Positions 34,278 to 42,137 of a stretch of DNA of 64,000 bases are shown one piece after another (the stretch's first letter is position 1; every line of letters begins with the position of its first letter). Below the pieces are notes generated by a model, which was not told the DNA's origin, did no database searches, and saw only the letters and a program-made list of their open reading frames with translations. Source of the stretch: Streptomyces sp. SKN60 (GTDB taxonomy: Bacteria > Actinomycetota > Actinomycetes > Streptomycetales > Streptomycetaceae); NCBI RefSeq assembly GCF_026236535.1, contig NZ_JAHTMW010000023.1, positions 1 through 64,000 on the forward strand. The letters are read 5' to 3'. A program made the position numbers and the translations under genes.

Positions 34278-34349
34278 TCAGCCGGTGGCCACGGAAGTGG
34301 GGTGGACGATCATCTGGTTGAGGGCACGGCCCTTCGTGACGACAGCCAT
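34278..34349 (-). CDS. 23-residue leader ORF upstream of rsgA
   Basis: An ATG at 34349 is preceded by AGGAGGT at 7 nt, a far better RBS than that of rsgA itself. The 23-codon ORF starts MAVVTKGRALNQMIV and ends in TGA at 34278. It has no signal peptide or Cys-rich end. Its position, 60 bp before a TTG-initiated gene whose RBS lies in a hairpin, suggests a regulatory leader peptide. It may instead encode a small protein of its own. Confidence 0.55.
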   Translation of the reverse strand: MAVVTKGRALNQMIVHPTSVATG

Positions 34350-34448
34350 CGGTCACACCTCCTGGTCACAGGTCTTCAGCGAGTCTTCGGCACAGCTCTC
34401 TGCGCGTGCGCACCACCGTAGCGGGCGCCCTCCGGGCGCGCCACGCAT

Positions 34449-35288
34449 TTAGCGCACGGACGCCGGACGGGCTGTCAGACGGGCCGTCAACTCCCGCAGC
34501 CGGGCCCGCGCCGCCGGGTCGTAGGCCTGCTCGTGGGCGCGCGCGTCGGTGAAGCGGTCGAAGTAGCGGCCGGTCGTTCCGGCGAGGTCGGGGTCGAGCA
34601 GCAGCCGCAGCGTCGGGCGGACGCCTTCGTCGGTGCCGACGGCGGGAGTGAGGCCGTAGGCGCGGACGGCCGGGGTGTCCATGAGGTGGGCGGGATGCAG
34701 GGCGTTGACCGTGACGCCGGTGCCGGACAGCTCCTCGGCCAGGTCGAACGTGCTCATGATCAGGGCGAGTTTGCTGCGGCAGTAGGCGCTCAGGCCCTCG
34801 TACTCCCGCTCCCGCATCACGTCGTCGAAGTCGATCTCCTCCTGGCCGATGCTGGCGACGTTGACGACGCGGGCGGGCGCGGAGGCGGTGAGCAGCGGCA
34901 GCAGGCCGCGGGTGAGGGCGTGGGGGGCCAGGTGGTTGACGGCGAAGCGGAGTTCGTGGCCCTGGGCGCTCAGTTCGCGCACGAGGGGGCGGGCGCCGCC
35001 GCCCGCGACCGCGTTGTGGACGAGTCCGTCGAGGTGCGGTTCGGCGGCGCGGACGCGGTCGGCGAGGTCGTGCACCTGGTCGAGGTCGGAGAGGTCGGCG
35101 CGGTACGTGCGGACGGTGGTCGCGGGGTGCGCGGCGCGCGCCTCGGCGGCGACGCCGTCGAGCCGGGCGGCGTCGCGGCCGTGCAGCAGCAGGGTGCCGC
35201 CGTGGGCGGCGAGCGCGAGGGCGAGGTCGCGGCCCATGCCGGAGGTGGCGCCGGTGACGAGGGTGGTGCGCTGTGCGGAAGTCGACAT
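34449..35288 (-). CDS. Short-chain dehydrogenase/reductase
   Basis: A 279-residue SDR from the ATG at 35288. It has TGATSGMG (residues 12-19), an HGRD segment after beta-2 that suggests NADP, VHNAVAGGG in place of the usual NNAG, the catalytic Ser region NVASIGQEEIDFDD and YCRSKLAL (Tyr and Lys). It resembles retinol-dehydrogenase-like or protochlorophyllide-reductase-like SDRs, with substrate unknown. The NNAG-to-HNAV change is seen in this branch. It has no obvious operon partner; the rsgA leader is about 100 bp downstream on the same strand. Confidence 0.82.
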   Translation of the reverse strand: MSTSAQRTTLVTGATSGMGRDLALALAAHGGTLLLHGRDAARLDGVAAEARAAHPATTVRTYRADLSDLDQVHDLADRVRAAEPHLDGLVHNAVAGGGARPLVRELSAQGHELRFAVNHLAPHALTRGLLPLLTASAPARVVNVASIGQEEIDFDDVMREREYEGLSAYCRSKLALIMSTFDLAEELSGTGVTVNALHPAHLMDTPAVRAYGLTPAVGTDEGVRPTLRLLLDPDLAGTTGRYFDRFTDARAHEQAYDPAARARLRELTARLTARPASVR

Positions 35289-35438
35289 ACGGGTCACCCT
35301 GACACCCCCGTACGCGTCCCGGCAGTGTGTGCCGGGCCTGGTGTCAGCACCACCAGGCAGGCGCGGCCCGCACCCGGTCCGCCGCTCGTGTCCGATCCGT
35401 ACAAGACGCCGCTTCCCCGCCCCTCCTAGCCTGCGGCC

Positions 35439-35879
35439 ATGGACACCAACGGAAGCACCGACGCGTTCTCCTCCCCCACGCCGCGGCTCGACGTGATCGG
35501 GATCGTCACCACCGACATGGCCGCCTCCCTCGCCTTCTACCGGCTGCTCGGCCTGGACGTCCCGGCCGGTGCCGAGAGCGCGCCGCACGTGGAGGCCGCG
35601 CTGCCCGGCGGGATGCGGGTGCTGTGGGACACCGAGGACGTCGTGCGGTCGTTCGACCCGGCGTGGACGCGGCCGCCGGGCGGCGGCGAGCGGGTCGCGC
35701 TCGCGTTCCGGTGCGCCGATCCGGCGCAGGTGGACGCGGTGTACGAGACGCTGACCGGCGCCGGTCACCGCGGGCATCTGAAGCCGTGGGACGCGGTCTG
35801 GGGGCAGCGGTACGCGGTCGTGCTCGACCCGGACGGGACGGGCGTGTCGCTCTACGCGGACCGCAGCCCGGCCACGTAA
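35439..35879 (+). CDS. VOC (glyoxalase/bleomycin-resistance fold) protein
   Basis: A 146-residue protein with two beta-alpha-beta-beta-beta modules: LDVIGIVTTDMAASLAFYRLLGLDVP, and DPAQVDAVYETLTGAGHRGHLKPWDAVWGQRYAVVLDPDGTGVSLY split over the second half. The usual metal ligands are only partly present (His at the first position is missing; Asp/Glu positions unclear), so it may bind a ligand without catalysis. Its 3' end overlaps the converging AraC gene by 28 bp. Confidence 0.8.
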   Translation: MDTNGSTDAFSSPTPRLDVIGIVTTDMAASLAFYRLLGLDVPAGAESAPHVEAALPGGMRVLWDTEDVVRSFDPAWTRPPGGGERVALAFRCADPAQVDAVYETLTGAGHRGHLKPWDAVWGQRYAVVLDPDGTGVSLYADRSPAT

Positions 35880-36565
35880 CCGCCGATCGTCAGTCCGGTC
35901 AGCGCGCGCATCTCGCGCGCGAGATGCGCCTGGTCGACGCAGCCCGCGCGCGGGGCGGCCTCCGCCGCCGGGACGCCCGCCGTGACGAGGGCGAGCGCGC
36001 GCTGGAGGCGCAGGATCCGGGCGAGGGTCTTCGGGCCGTACCCGAAGGCGGCAAGCGAGCGGCGGTGCAGCTGCCGTACCCCGATGCCGAGCTGGTCGGC
36101 CGCCGTCCCGACCGGGAGTCCGGCCCGCAGCCGGGCGACGACGGCCCGCAGCAGCGGGTCGGGCGCGGGCGCGTCGGCGGCCCGCCGCAGCACCAGGTCC
36201 TCCAGGGCGGCCGCCCGGTCCGCCGCCCCGCTCACCCGGTCGGCGAGCCGTCGCGCGACCCGCGGGTCCCACAACTCGGCCAGGTCGACCCGCTCGTCGC
36301 GCACCGCGCTCGCCTCGACGCCGAGGACGCCGGCCGCCTCGCCCGGCGCGAACCGCACCCCCGCGTAGTGCGCGGCGGGGCTCCGGGGCACGTACGCCCT
36401 GGTGTCGGGCCCCGCGACGAGCAGCCGTCCGTCCGCCCAGATCAGGTCCATGCATCCGTCGGGCAGCACGGGCCGGGTCCCCGGGTCCGCGGCGTCGGCC
36501 GCCGCCCCGAGTTCCCGCCGCCAGACGACGGCTCCGGCGAGCCGCGCGGGCCGTTCCTCGTACAC
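35852..36565 (-). CDS. AraC family transcriptional regulator
   Basis: A 237-residue protein. The N-terminal part (RPVLPDGCMDLIWADGRLLVAGPD, HYAGVRFAPGEAAGVLGV) is the DUF6597-like sensor typical of this branch. The C-terminal AraC helix-turn-helix has GTAADQLGIGVRQLHRRSLAAFGYGPKTLARILRLQRAL (split over residues 155-195) and AGCVDQAHLAREMRALTGLT. The overlap with the converging VOC gene suggests the two are functionally linked. Confidence 0.85.
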   Translation of the reverse strand: MYEERPARLAGAVVWRRELGAAADAADPGTRPVLPDGCMDLIWADGRLLVAGPDTRAYVPRSPAAHYAGVRFAPGEAAGVLGVEASAVRDERVDLAELWDPRVARRLADRVSGAADRAAALEDLVLRRAADAPAPDPLLRAVVARLRAGLPVGTAADQLGIGVRQLHRRSLAAFGYGPKTLARILRLQRALALVTAGVPAAEAAPRAGCVDQAHLAREMRALTGLTIGGYVAGLRSA

Positions 36566-36601
36566 CTCACCAGGGTAGGCCGAGCCCGCCCGTATCGGCC
36601 G

Positions 36602-37726
36602 CTACTCCTTCTCCCAGCCCGCGTGCAGCCGGGACTTCACGTCGTCCGGCGGCAGGAACTTCGACCAGCGCTCCGGGAACTCCGAGGGCATGTCGGGGTC
36701 GTCCTCGTCCACGTCCTCGGCCTCCGCGCGCAGGCGGGCGACGAGGTCGGCGGCCTGGGCGGCGCGGGCGCGTTCGGTGGCCTCGCGGGCGCCGGCGGTG
36801 GCGACGGAGGGCCAGACGCGGTCGATGGCGGCGTTGACGGCGGCGCCGACGAGGACCGCGAAGGCGGAGATGCCGATCCAGAGGAGGACGGCGATGGGGG
36901 CGGCGAGGGAGCCGTAGATGGTGGGGCCCTCGACCTGGCTGGTGAGGTAGATGCGCAGCAGGAAGCTGCCGAGCACCCACATGGCGAGGGCGACGAGCGC
37001 GCCGGGGATGTCCTCGATCCAGGGGGAGCGGACGGGGACGGACACGTGGTACAGGGTCGTCAGGAAGGCGATGGAGAGCAGGATGACGGTCGGCCAGTAG
37101 AGGACCGAGACGACTTCCGTGCCCCAGGGGATCAGCTCGACGATCCGGTCGGGGCCGACGACCGCGAGCGGCAGCACGATGGCGCCGATGAGCAGCGCGA
37201 TGATGTAGAGGAGCAGGGCGAGGAGCCGGGTCTTGACGATGCCGCGGTGCCCGTCGAGGCCGTACATCACGGTGATGGTGTCGATGAAGACGTTCACCGC
37301 GCGGGAGCCGGACCAGAGGGCGATGGCGAAGCCGAGGGAGATCAGCTCGGGCCGTTTGCCCTGGGTGATGTCGTCGAGGAGGGGTTCGGCGATCTCGCGG
37401 ACGCCCCGGTCGGACAGGACCGTGCCGGCGGCGTGCAGGATGTTCTCCCGGATGCTGGCGACGGTGTCGGTGTTGGTCCAGTCGTCGGCGTAGCCGAGGA
37501 CGGCGATCAGGCCGAGGAGCAGCGGCGGCAGCGACAGCAGGGTGAAGAAGGCGGCTTCGGCGGCGAGGCCGAGGATGCGGTACTCGATGCACGAGTTGAC
37601 CGTGTCCTTGAGGAGCAGCCAGACCATCTTCCGCTTGGAGACGTTGCGGTAGAGGACGCGCGCGCGGTGGAGCTTGCTCCAGGGCCGCCGCTCGGGCCGT
37701 TCGGGTGTTTCGTTTGCTGCCTGCAC
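36602..37726 (-). CDS. YihY/BrkB family membrane protein
   Basis: A 374-residue protein. The GTG at 37726 begins VQAANETPERP, but its AAGGAGG runs into the start codon, so the exact start is uncertain. The family core begins with NSCIEYRILGLAAEAAFFTLLSLPPLLLGLIAVLGY and has six membrane segments; IALWSGSRAVNVFIDTITVMYG is diagnostic. The C-terminus is a charged cytoplasmic tail with Glu/Asp clusters. The family's function is not established (once mis-assigned as RNase BN). It is divergent from the AidB-like gene, with starts only 17 bp apart. Confidence 0.85.
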   Translation of the reverse strand: MQAANETPERPERRPWSKLHRARVLYRNVSKRKMVWLLLKDTVNSCIEYRILGLAAEAAFFTLLSLPPLLLGLIAVLGYADDWTNTDTVASIRENILHAAGTVLSDRGVREIAEPLLDDITQGKRPELISLGFAIALWSGSRAVNVFIDTITVMYGLDGHRGIVKTRLLALLLYIIALLIGAIVLPLAVVGPDRIVELIPWGTEVVSVLYWPTVILLSIAFLTTLYHVSVPVRSPWIEDIPGALVALAMWVLGSFLLRIYLTSQVEGPTIYGSLAAPIAVLLWIGISAFAVLVGAAVNAAIDRVWPSVATAGAREATERARAAQAADLVARLRAEAEDVDEDDPDMPSEFPERWSKFLPPDDVKSRLHAGWEKE

Positions 37727-37743
37727 CTCCTTACCGTATCCGT

Positions 37744-39381
37744 ATGGCACCCGGCACCCACACCGTGACCAACCAGGCTCCACCCCTGGTGGAATACGAC
37801 ATGTTCTCGTCCGACGCGGCCCTGGCGGAGGCCGTGGAGCGGCACCTGCCGCCGGAGGTGTACGGCGAGGCGCGCGAGGAGCTGACGGCCTTCGGGGTGT
37901 CGGCGGGCTCGGCGCAGGCGCAGGAGTGGGGACGGCTTGCGAACGAGCATCCGCCGCGGTTGCGGACGCACGACCGTTACGGGCGCCGGATCGACGAGGT
38001 GGAGTTCCATCCGGCCTGGCACCGGCTGCTCGGCCGGGCGGTGGGCGCGGGGCTGACCGGCGCGTGGGGCCGGCCGGGTGGTCATGTGCGGCGGGCGGCG
38101 GGCTTCCTGCTGGCCTCGCAGGTGGAGGCGGGGCACGGCTGTCCGGTGTCGATGACGCACGCGGCGGTGCCGGCGCTGCGTGCCGAGCCGGAGCTCGCGG
38201 CGGCGTGGGAGCCGCTGATCGCCTCGCGGGTGTACGAGCAGGGGCTGCGGCCGCCGCTGGACAAGACCGGTGTGCTGCTCGGGATGGGCATGACGGAGAA
38301 GCAGGGCGGCAGCGACGTCCGGGCGAACACGACCCGGGCGGAGCCTCTGGCGGCCGAAGGCGAGTACGTGCTGACCGGGCACAAGTGGTTCTGCTCTGCG
38401 CCGATGTCGGACGCCTTCCTGGTGCTCGCCCAGGCGCCCGGCGGTCTGTCATGTCTCCTGGTGCCGCGGGTGCTGCCGGACGGGACGCGGAACGCCTTCG
38501 CGCTCCAGCGGCTCAAGGACAAGCTGGGGAATCGCTCGAACGCGTCCGCCGAGGTGGAGTTCGACGGGTCGACCTGGGCGCGGCTCGTGGGCGAGGAGGG
38601 GCGCGGGCTGCGGACGGTCATGGGGATGGTGGCGGCGACCCGGCTCGACTGCGTGCTGGGCTCGGCGGCGCTGATGCGGCAGGCGGTCGCGCAGGCCGTG
38701 CACCACGCCTCGTACCGCCGCGCGTTCGGGGGTCTGCTGGTCGACAAGCCGCTGATGCGCAATGTCCTGGCCGATCTGGCCCTTGAGTCGGAGGCGGCGA
38801 CCGTGCTCGGGATGCGGCTCGCGGCGGCGTACGACAGCGGTACGGAGGAGGAGCGGGCGCTGCTGCGGATCGCGGTGCCGGTGGCCAAGTACTGGGTGAC
38901 GAAGCGGTGCACGCCGGTGGTGGCGGAGGCGCTGGAGTGCCTGGGCGGCAACGGGTACGTGGAGGAGTCGGGGCTGCCGCGGCTGCTGCGCGAGTCGCCG
39001 CTGAACTCGCTGTGGGAGGGCGCCGGGAACGTACAGGCGCTTGACGTGCTGCGGGCCCTGCGGGGAGAACCGGCGGCGCTGAACGCGTTTCTGACGGAGG
39101 TGGGGCGGGCGCGCGGCGCGGATCACCGGCTCGACCGGGCGATCCGGGACCTGCTGACCGAGCTGGCCGATCTGGAGGGCATCGAGGCGCGGGCGCGGCG
39201 GCTCGCGGAGCGGATGGCGCGGGTGCTCCAGGGGGCGCTGCTCGTGCGCTGGGCGCCGCCGGAGGTGGCGGACGCGTTCTGCGCGTCGCGGCTCGGCGGG
39301 GACTGGGGGGCCTCGTTCGGGACGCTGCCGCACCCCCTCGATCTGGGTGCGGTGGTGGAACGGGCCCGGCCGGCGGCCTGA
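37744..39381 (+). CDS. AidB-like acyl-CoA dehydrogenase family flavoprotein
   Basis: A 545-residue protein, matching AidB (about 540) rather than ordinary acyl-CoA dehydrogenases (about 380). AidB-like features are GHGCPVSMTHAAVPAL, the MGMTEKQGGSDVRANTT flavin loop, RLKDKLGNRSNASAEVEFDG, ECLGGNGYVEESGLPRLLRESPLNSLWEGAGN and a long C-terminal DNA-binding-type helical domain. AidB binds DNA and is induced by alkylation damage; its catalytic role is unsettled. An Ada-AlkA-like gene lies 5 kb away but is not linked. No RBS precedes the ATG; TACCGT ending 6 bp upstream could be a -10 for a leaderless mRNA. Confidence 0.88.
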   Translation: MAPGTHTVTNQAPPLVEYDMFSSDAALAEAVERHLPPEVYGEAREELTAFGVSAGSAQAQEWGRLANEHPPRLRTHDRYGRRIDEVEFHPAWHRLLGRAVGAGLTGAWGRPGGHVRRAAGFLLASQVEAGHGCPVSMTHAAVPALRAEPELAAAWEPLIASRVYEQGLRPPLDKTGVLLGMGMTEKQGGSDVRANTTRAEPLAAEGEYVLTGHKWFCSAPMSDAFLVLAQAPGGLSCLLVPRVLPDGTRNAFALQRLKDKLGNRSNASAEVEFDGSTWARLVGEEGRGLRTVMGMVAATRLDCVLGSAALMRQAVAQAVHHASYRRAFGGLLVDKPLMRNVLADLALESEAATVLGMRLAAAYDSGTEEERALLRIAVPVAKYWVTKRCTPVVAEALECLGGNGYVEESGLPRLLRESPLNSLWEGAGNVQALDVLRALRGEPAALNAFLTEVGRARGADHRLDRAIRDLLTELADLEGIEARARRLAERMARVLQGALLVRWAPPEVADAFCASRLGGDWGASFGTLPHPLDLGAVVERARPAA

Positions 39382-39471
39382 ACGCGTGTGCGGAGCGTCC
39401 CCCGGGCGGGTGAGTGTGGCGTTGTGCCGCGCGTGCCAGGGGTGGACCTGAGGGGGTCGGCACGCGCGGAA

Positions 39472-39515
39472 AAGCGGGGGGTGGTGCTGCGCCGACACGG
39501 CACCACCCTCCGCTT
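39472..39515 (+). terminator. 16-bp hairpin after the AidB-like gene
   Basis: Arms 39472-39487 and 39500-39515 pair with one mismatch around a 12-nt loop, 90 bp after the stop. It separates the AidB-like gene from the downstream regulator gene. Confidence 0.75.
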
Positions 39516-39738
39516 CGGCTCCACCCTCGTGCACGGGGGCGGGGGTTGCCAGAGTTGCATGAGGTTGCAGGATTACGGGAAGCAGCCCGCGCATGACGCT
39601 GCGGAGCGGCACGATGGGCGCCGGGCCGCACCGCGCGGGAGCGGGGCACGCCCTGTGCAGAACCGATACGGCACCACAGACGGAAAAGCGGATGGACGGC
39701 GAAGAGACAGCGGCATCGTGCGTGGCCGGGAGGGACCG
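39516..39738 (+). promoter_or_regulatory. Upstream region of the GAF regulator, with phased GTTGC repeats
   Basis: Together with the terminator this fills the 357-bp gap before the regulator gene. It contains three GTTGC(A/C) motifs starting at 39545, 39554 and 39564, about one helical turn apart, the kind of phasing used by cooperative DNA-binding proteins. No small gene with an RBS was found in it. Confidence 0.35.
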
Positions 39739-41046
39739 ATGAACCGAGCGCAGGTCGACCTGAACCGGCTCGCCGTGATGGACGCCGCCAAGGCGACCCG
39801 GCTGCTGCACAAGGTCCGCGAGGAGACCCTGGCCGGCCGGACCCCGCCGGTCGCGCCCCGGGCGGTGATCGACGCGTCCTGGCAGCGCATGTTCCGGCTC
39901 GGCGTGAACCCGGACCAGAGCACCAGCACCGTGCTGCTGCAGCGCGACGAGCTGGAGGAGCGGCGCCGCTCCTCGGTGCTCGGCGAGGTCATGCGCACGC
40001 TCAGCGCCGGACTCGCCGGAATCGCCGACGCCTCCATGCAGATCATGGTGGTGACCGACGAGCAGGGCCGGGTGCTGTGGCGCGAGGGCAACCTGGCGGT
40101 GCTGCGGCAGGCCAACGGGATCTGCCTGGAGGAGGGCGCGGCCTGGAGCGAGCACACCACCGGCACGAACGCGGTGGGCACGGCGCTCGCCATGGGCAAG
40201 GCCGTGCAGGTGCACTCCGCCGAGCACTATGTGCACACGCTGCACAACTGGACCTGTGCCGCAGCGCCGGTGCACGACCCGCGCGATCACCGGCTGCTCG
40301 GGATCGTGGACGTCAGCGGCCCGGCGTCCAGCTTCCATCCGGCGACGCTGGCGCTGGTCGGCTCGGTGGCGCAGCTCGCGGAGGCCGAGATGCGCCAGCG
40401 GCATCTGCGCTCGATCGAGCGGCTGCGGTCGGTGGCGGCGCCGATCCTGTGCCGGGTGGGCGGGCGGGCCGTCGCCGTGGACACCCACGGCTGGACGGCG
40501 GCGGTGACCGGGATGGCGCCGGTGGACCGGCTCGCGCTGCCGAAGTCGTTCCGGGCCGGGCGGATGTGGCTGCCCTCGCTGGGGATGTGCGCGGTGGAGC
40601 CGCTGCCGGGCGGCTGGCTGCTGCGGGTGGAGGAGGGCGCGCGGCCGGACGGGGACGGCGCGGGCGGCGGGGCGGCGAGTCGGGTGGTGCTCGATCTGAG
40701 CCGGCCGCGCCGGGCGGCGGTGTCGGTGTCGGGTGCGGCCGGCAGCTGGTCGCAGGAGCTCAGCCCTCGCCACGCGGAGCTGCTCTATCTGCTCGCCCTG
40801 CACCCGGAGGGGCGGACGGCGGCGGAGCTGGCGCAGGACGTGTTCGGGGACCGGACGAGGACGGTGACGGTACGGGCGGAGCTGTCGCGGGTGCGGCGCA
40901 ACCTGGCCGGCGTGCTCGCACACCGCCCGTACCGCTTCAGCGAGGAGGTGGAGGTCGAGCTGCGGCACCCCGCGCACCCGGCGGATCTCCTCCCCCACTC
41001 CACGGCACCGGCCGTGCTCGCGGCGCGGAGCGCGACGAGCGCATGA
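39739..41046 (+). CDS. GAF-domain transcriptional regulator
   Basis: A 435-residue protein; the ATG follows GGGAGGGACCG. Residues about 60-200 are a GAF-like sensor (IMVVTDEQGRVLWREGN, EGAAWSEHTTGTNAVGTALA, VHDPRDHRLLGIVDVSGPA), as found at the N-terminus of sigma-54 activators. There is no AAA domain. The C-terminal 90 residues (LSPRHAELLYLLALHPEGRT, ELAQDVFGDRTRTVTVRAELSRVRRNL) form a winged-helix DNA-binding domain. Streptomycetes have several such regulators of unknown signal. An 11-bp tandem duplication spans its stop codon. Confidence 0.85.
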   Translation: MNRAQVDLNRLAVMDAAKATRLLHKVREETLAGRTPPVAPRAVIDASWQRMFRLGVNPDQSTSTVLLQRDELEERRRSSVLGEVMRTLSAGLAGIADASMQIMVVTDEQGRVLWREGNLAVLRQANGICLEEGAAWSEHTTGTNAVGTALAMGKAVQVHSAEHYVHTLHNWTCAAAPVHDPRDHRLLGIVDVSGPASSFHPATLALVGSVAQLAEAEMRQRHLRSIERLRSVAAPILCRVGGRAVAVDTHGWTAAVTGMAPVDRLALPKSFRAGRMWLPSLGMCAVEPLPGGWLLRVEEGARPDGDGAGGGAASRVVLDLSRPRRAAVSVSGAAGSWSQELSPRHAELLYLLALHPEGRTAAELAQDVFGDRTRTVTVRAELSRVRRNLAGVLAHRPYRFSEEVEVELRHPAHPADLLPHSTAPAVLAARSATSA

Positions 41047-41055
41047 CGAGCCCAT
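41034..41055. repeat. 11-bp tandem duplication at the GAF regulator stop
   Basis: GACGAGCGCAT (41034-41044) is followed directly by GACGAGCCCAT (41045-41055). The TGA stop (41044-41046) is formed across the junction of the two copies. Confidence 0.85.
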
Positions 41056-41186
41056 AAAGGGGCACGGCGGAGCCGGTGGTCCACGGGCCGGTCATCTGTC
41101 CACATGCCGGACAGGGGCCGCCCGGTGTGACCGGCCCGGTGGGATCCGGCCTGGGAATCCGCGGCTCCGCATGATGCGATAAGCCC

Positions 41187-41768
41187 ATGAGCAAGCCCAC
41201 GAGCATCACCCTCACCACCTGGTCCCTGGAACAGACCTCGCCGTCCGACCTCCGGCCCGTGCCCGCTCCCGAGGGGCGCGACCTGAGGATCGTGCGGGCC
41301 GAGGTGCCCTCGGCGGAGTTCAGCCGCTTCCTCTATACGGCGGTCGGCGGCGACATCCGCTGGACCGACCGGCTGTCGCTGACGTACGCGCAGTGGCAGG
41401 AGCTCGTGGCGAAGCCGGGCGCCGAGATCTGGGTGGCGTACGAGCGGGGGACGCCCGCGGGCTACGTGGAGCTGGACCCGCAGGACGACGGCACGGTGGA
41501 GATCGTCTACTTCGGCCTGATCCCCGGCTTCCGGGGCCGCGGGATCGGCGGGCACCTCCTTTCGTACGGGGTGGAGCGCGCCTGGGACCTGGCCGAGCGG
41601 TGGGCCGGGCGGACCCCGACCAAGCGGGTGTGGCTGCACACCTGCTCGCTGGACGGCGAGCACGCGATGGCCAACTACGAGCGGCGCGGCTTCCGGCTCT
41701 TCGACACCAAGGTGGAGCAGGTCGAGGAGCCGGCGAACCCGGGCCCGTGGCCGGGCGCCCACGCCTGA
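41187..41768 (+). CDS. GNAT family acetyltransferase
   Basis: A 193-residue protein. The acetyl-CoA motif is IPGFRGRGIGGHLLSYGVERA (about residues 112-132), preceded by VEIVYFGL and followed by WLHTCSLDGEHAMANYERRGFRLF, the typical last part of the fold. The substrate cannot be deduced. A clear terminator follows 35 bp after the stop and separates it from the sulfur operon. Confidence 0.88.
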   Translation: MSKPTSITLTTWSLEQTSPSDLRPVPAPEGRDLRIVRAEVPSAEFSRFLYTAVGGDIRWTDRLSLTYAQWQELVAKPGAEIWVAYERGTPAGYVELDPQDDGTVEIVYFGLIPGFRGRGIGGHLLSYGVERAWDLAERWAGRTPTKRVWLHTCSLDGEHAMANYERRGFRLFDTKVEQVEEPANPGPWPGAHA

Positions 41769-41803
41769 CCCGTACCCCGAGCCGTACCGGCACCATCTGG
41801 TGA

Positions 41804-41827
41804 AAGGGGCCCTGAACTGGGCCCCTT
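41804..41827 (+). terminator. Hairpin terminator before the sulfur operon
   Basis: A perfect 9-bp stem AAGGGGCCC (41804-41812) with GGGCCCCTT (41819-41827), 6-nt loop, ending in TT on the plus strand. Confidence 0.8.
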
Positions 41828-41871
41828 CCACGTGACCCATGCCACACCGTCTCACTCAACGAGACAGTCGC

Positions 41872-41904
41872 GTCCACATTCTGGACGAAGCTGGACTGCG
41901 TCCA
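41872..41904. promoter_or_regulatory. GTCCA/TGGAC repeat array in the sulfur operon promoter region
   Basis: The pattern is GTCCA-N5-TGGAC-N5-TGGAC-N3-GTCCA (starting at 41872, 41882, 41892 and 41900): two inverted pairs of the same 5-mer, starts 8-10 bp apart. A second dyad GTCTC-N7-GAGAC lies just upstream (41849-41865). The array is 48 bp before the leader peptide, where a repressor or activator of sulfur assimilation would be expected. Confidence 0.5.
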
Positions 41905-41951
41905 AACTCCCGTGACACGCTTCCGTCATGCCTGGAACTGGAATTGCCTTG

Positions 41952-42011
41952 GTGAGTCGGCGGCACGTCGACCTCGGCCGCATGTCCAGCGCCATCTGTT
42001 CGGCGCGCTGA
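41952..42011 (+). CDS. Sulfur-operon leader peptide (putative cysteine attenuator)
   Basis: A 19-codon ORF with a GTG start encodes VSRRHVDLGRMSSAICSAR and stops with TGA. The RRHVDL-R-(S/A)SAIC pattern, ending with Cys shortly before the stop, is the recurring form of short leader peptides found ahead of sulfur metabolism genes in streptomycetes. An RNA hairpin follows at 42053-42097 before the sulfite reductase gene. Stalling at the Cys codon when cysteine is scarce would be the control signal; that mechanism is inferred. Confidence 0.75.
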   Translation: MSRRHVDLGRMSSAICSAR

Positions 42012-42052
42012 GCAGTTCAGCACCGCCGCACATCTTTCCTGACGTCCTGTCT

Positions 42053-42097
42053 CTGCGCACTGCCGCGCCACCCTCCTATCCGAGCGCGAGTGTGCAG
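42053..42097 (+). promoter_or_regulatory. Attenuator-like hairpin between leader peptide and sulfite reductase
   Basis: CTGCGCACT (42053-42061) pairs with AGTGTGCAG (42089-42097) with one G-U pair; after a 2-nt bulge the inner stem CGCGC (42064-42068) pairs with GCGCG (42084-42088) around a 15-nt loop. It lies 41 bp after the leader stop and 40 bp before the reductase ATG. Confidence 0.55.
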
Positions 42098-42137
42098 GTC
42101 AGAGCCGCCCTCTCGCAGTCCCGAAGGACATATCGCC

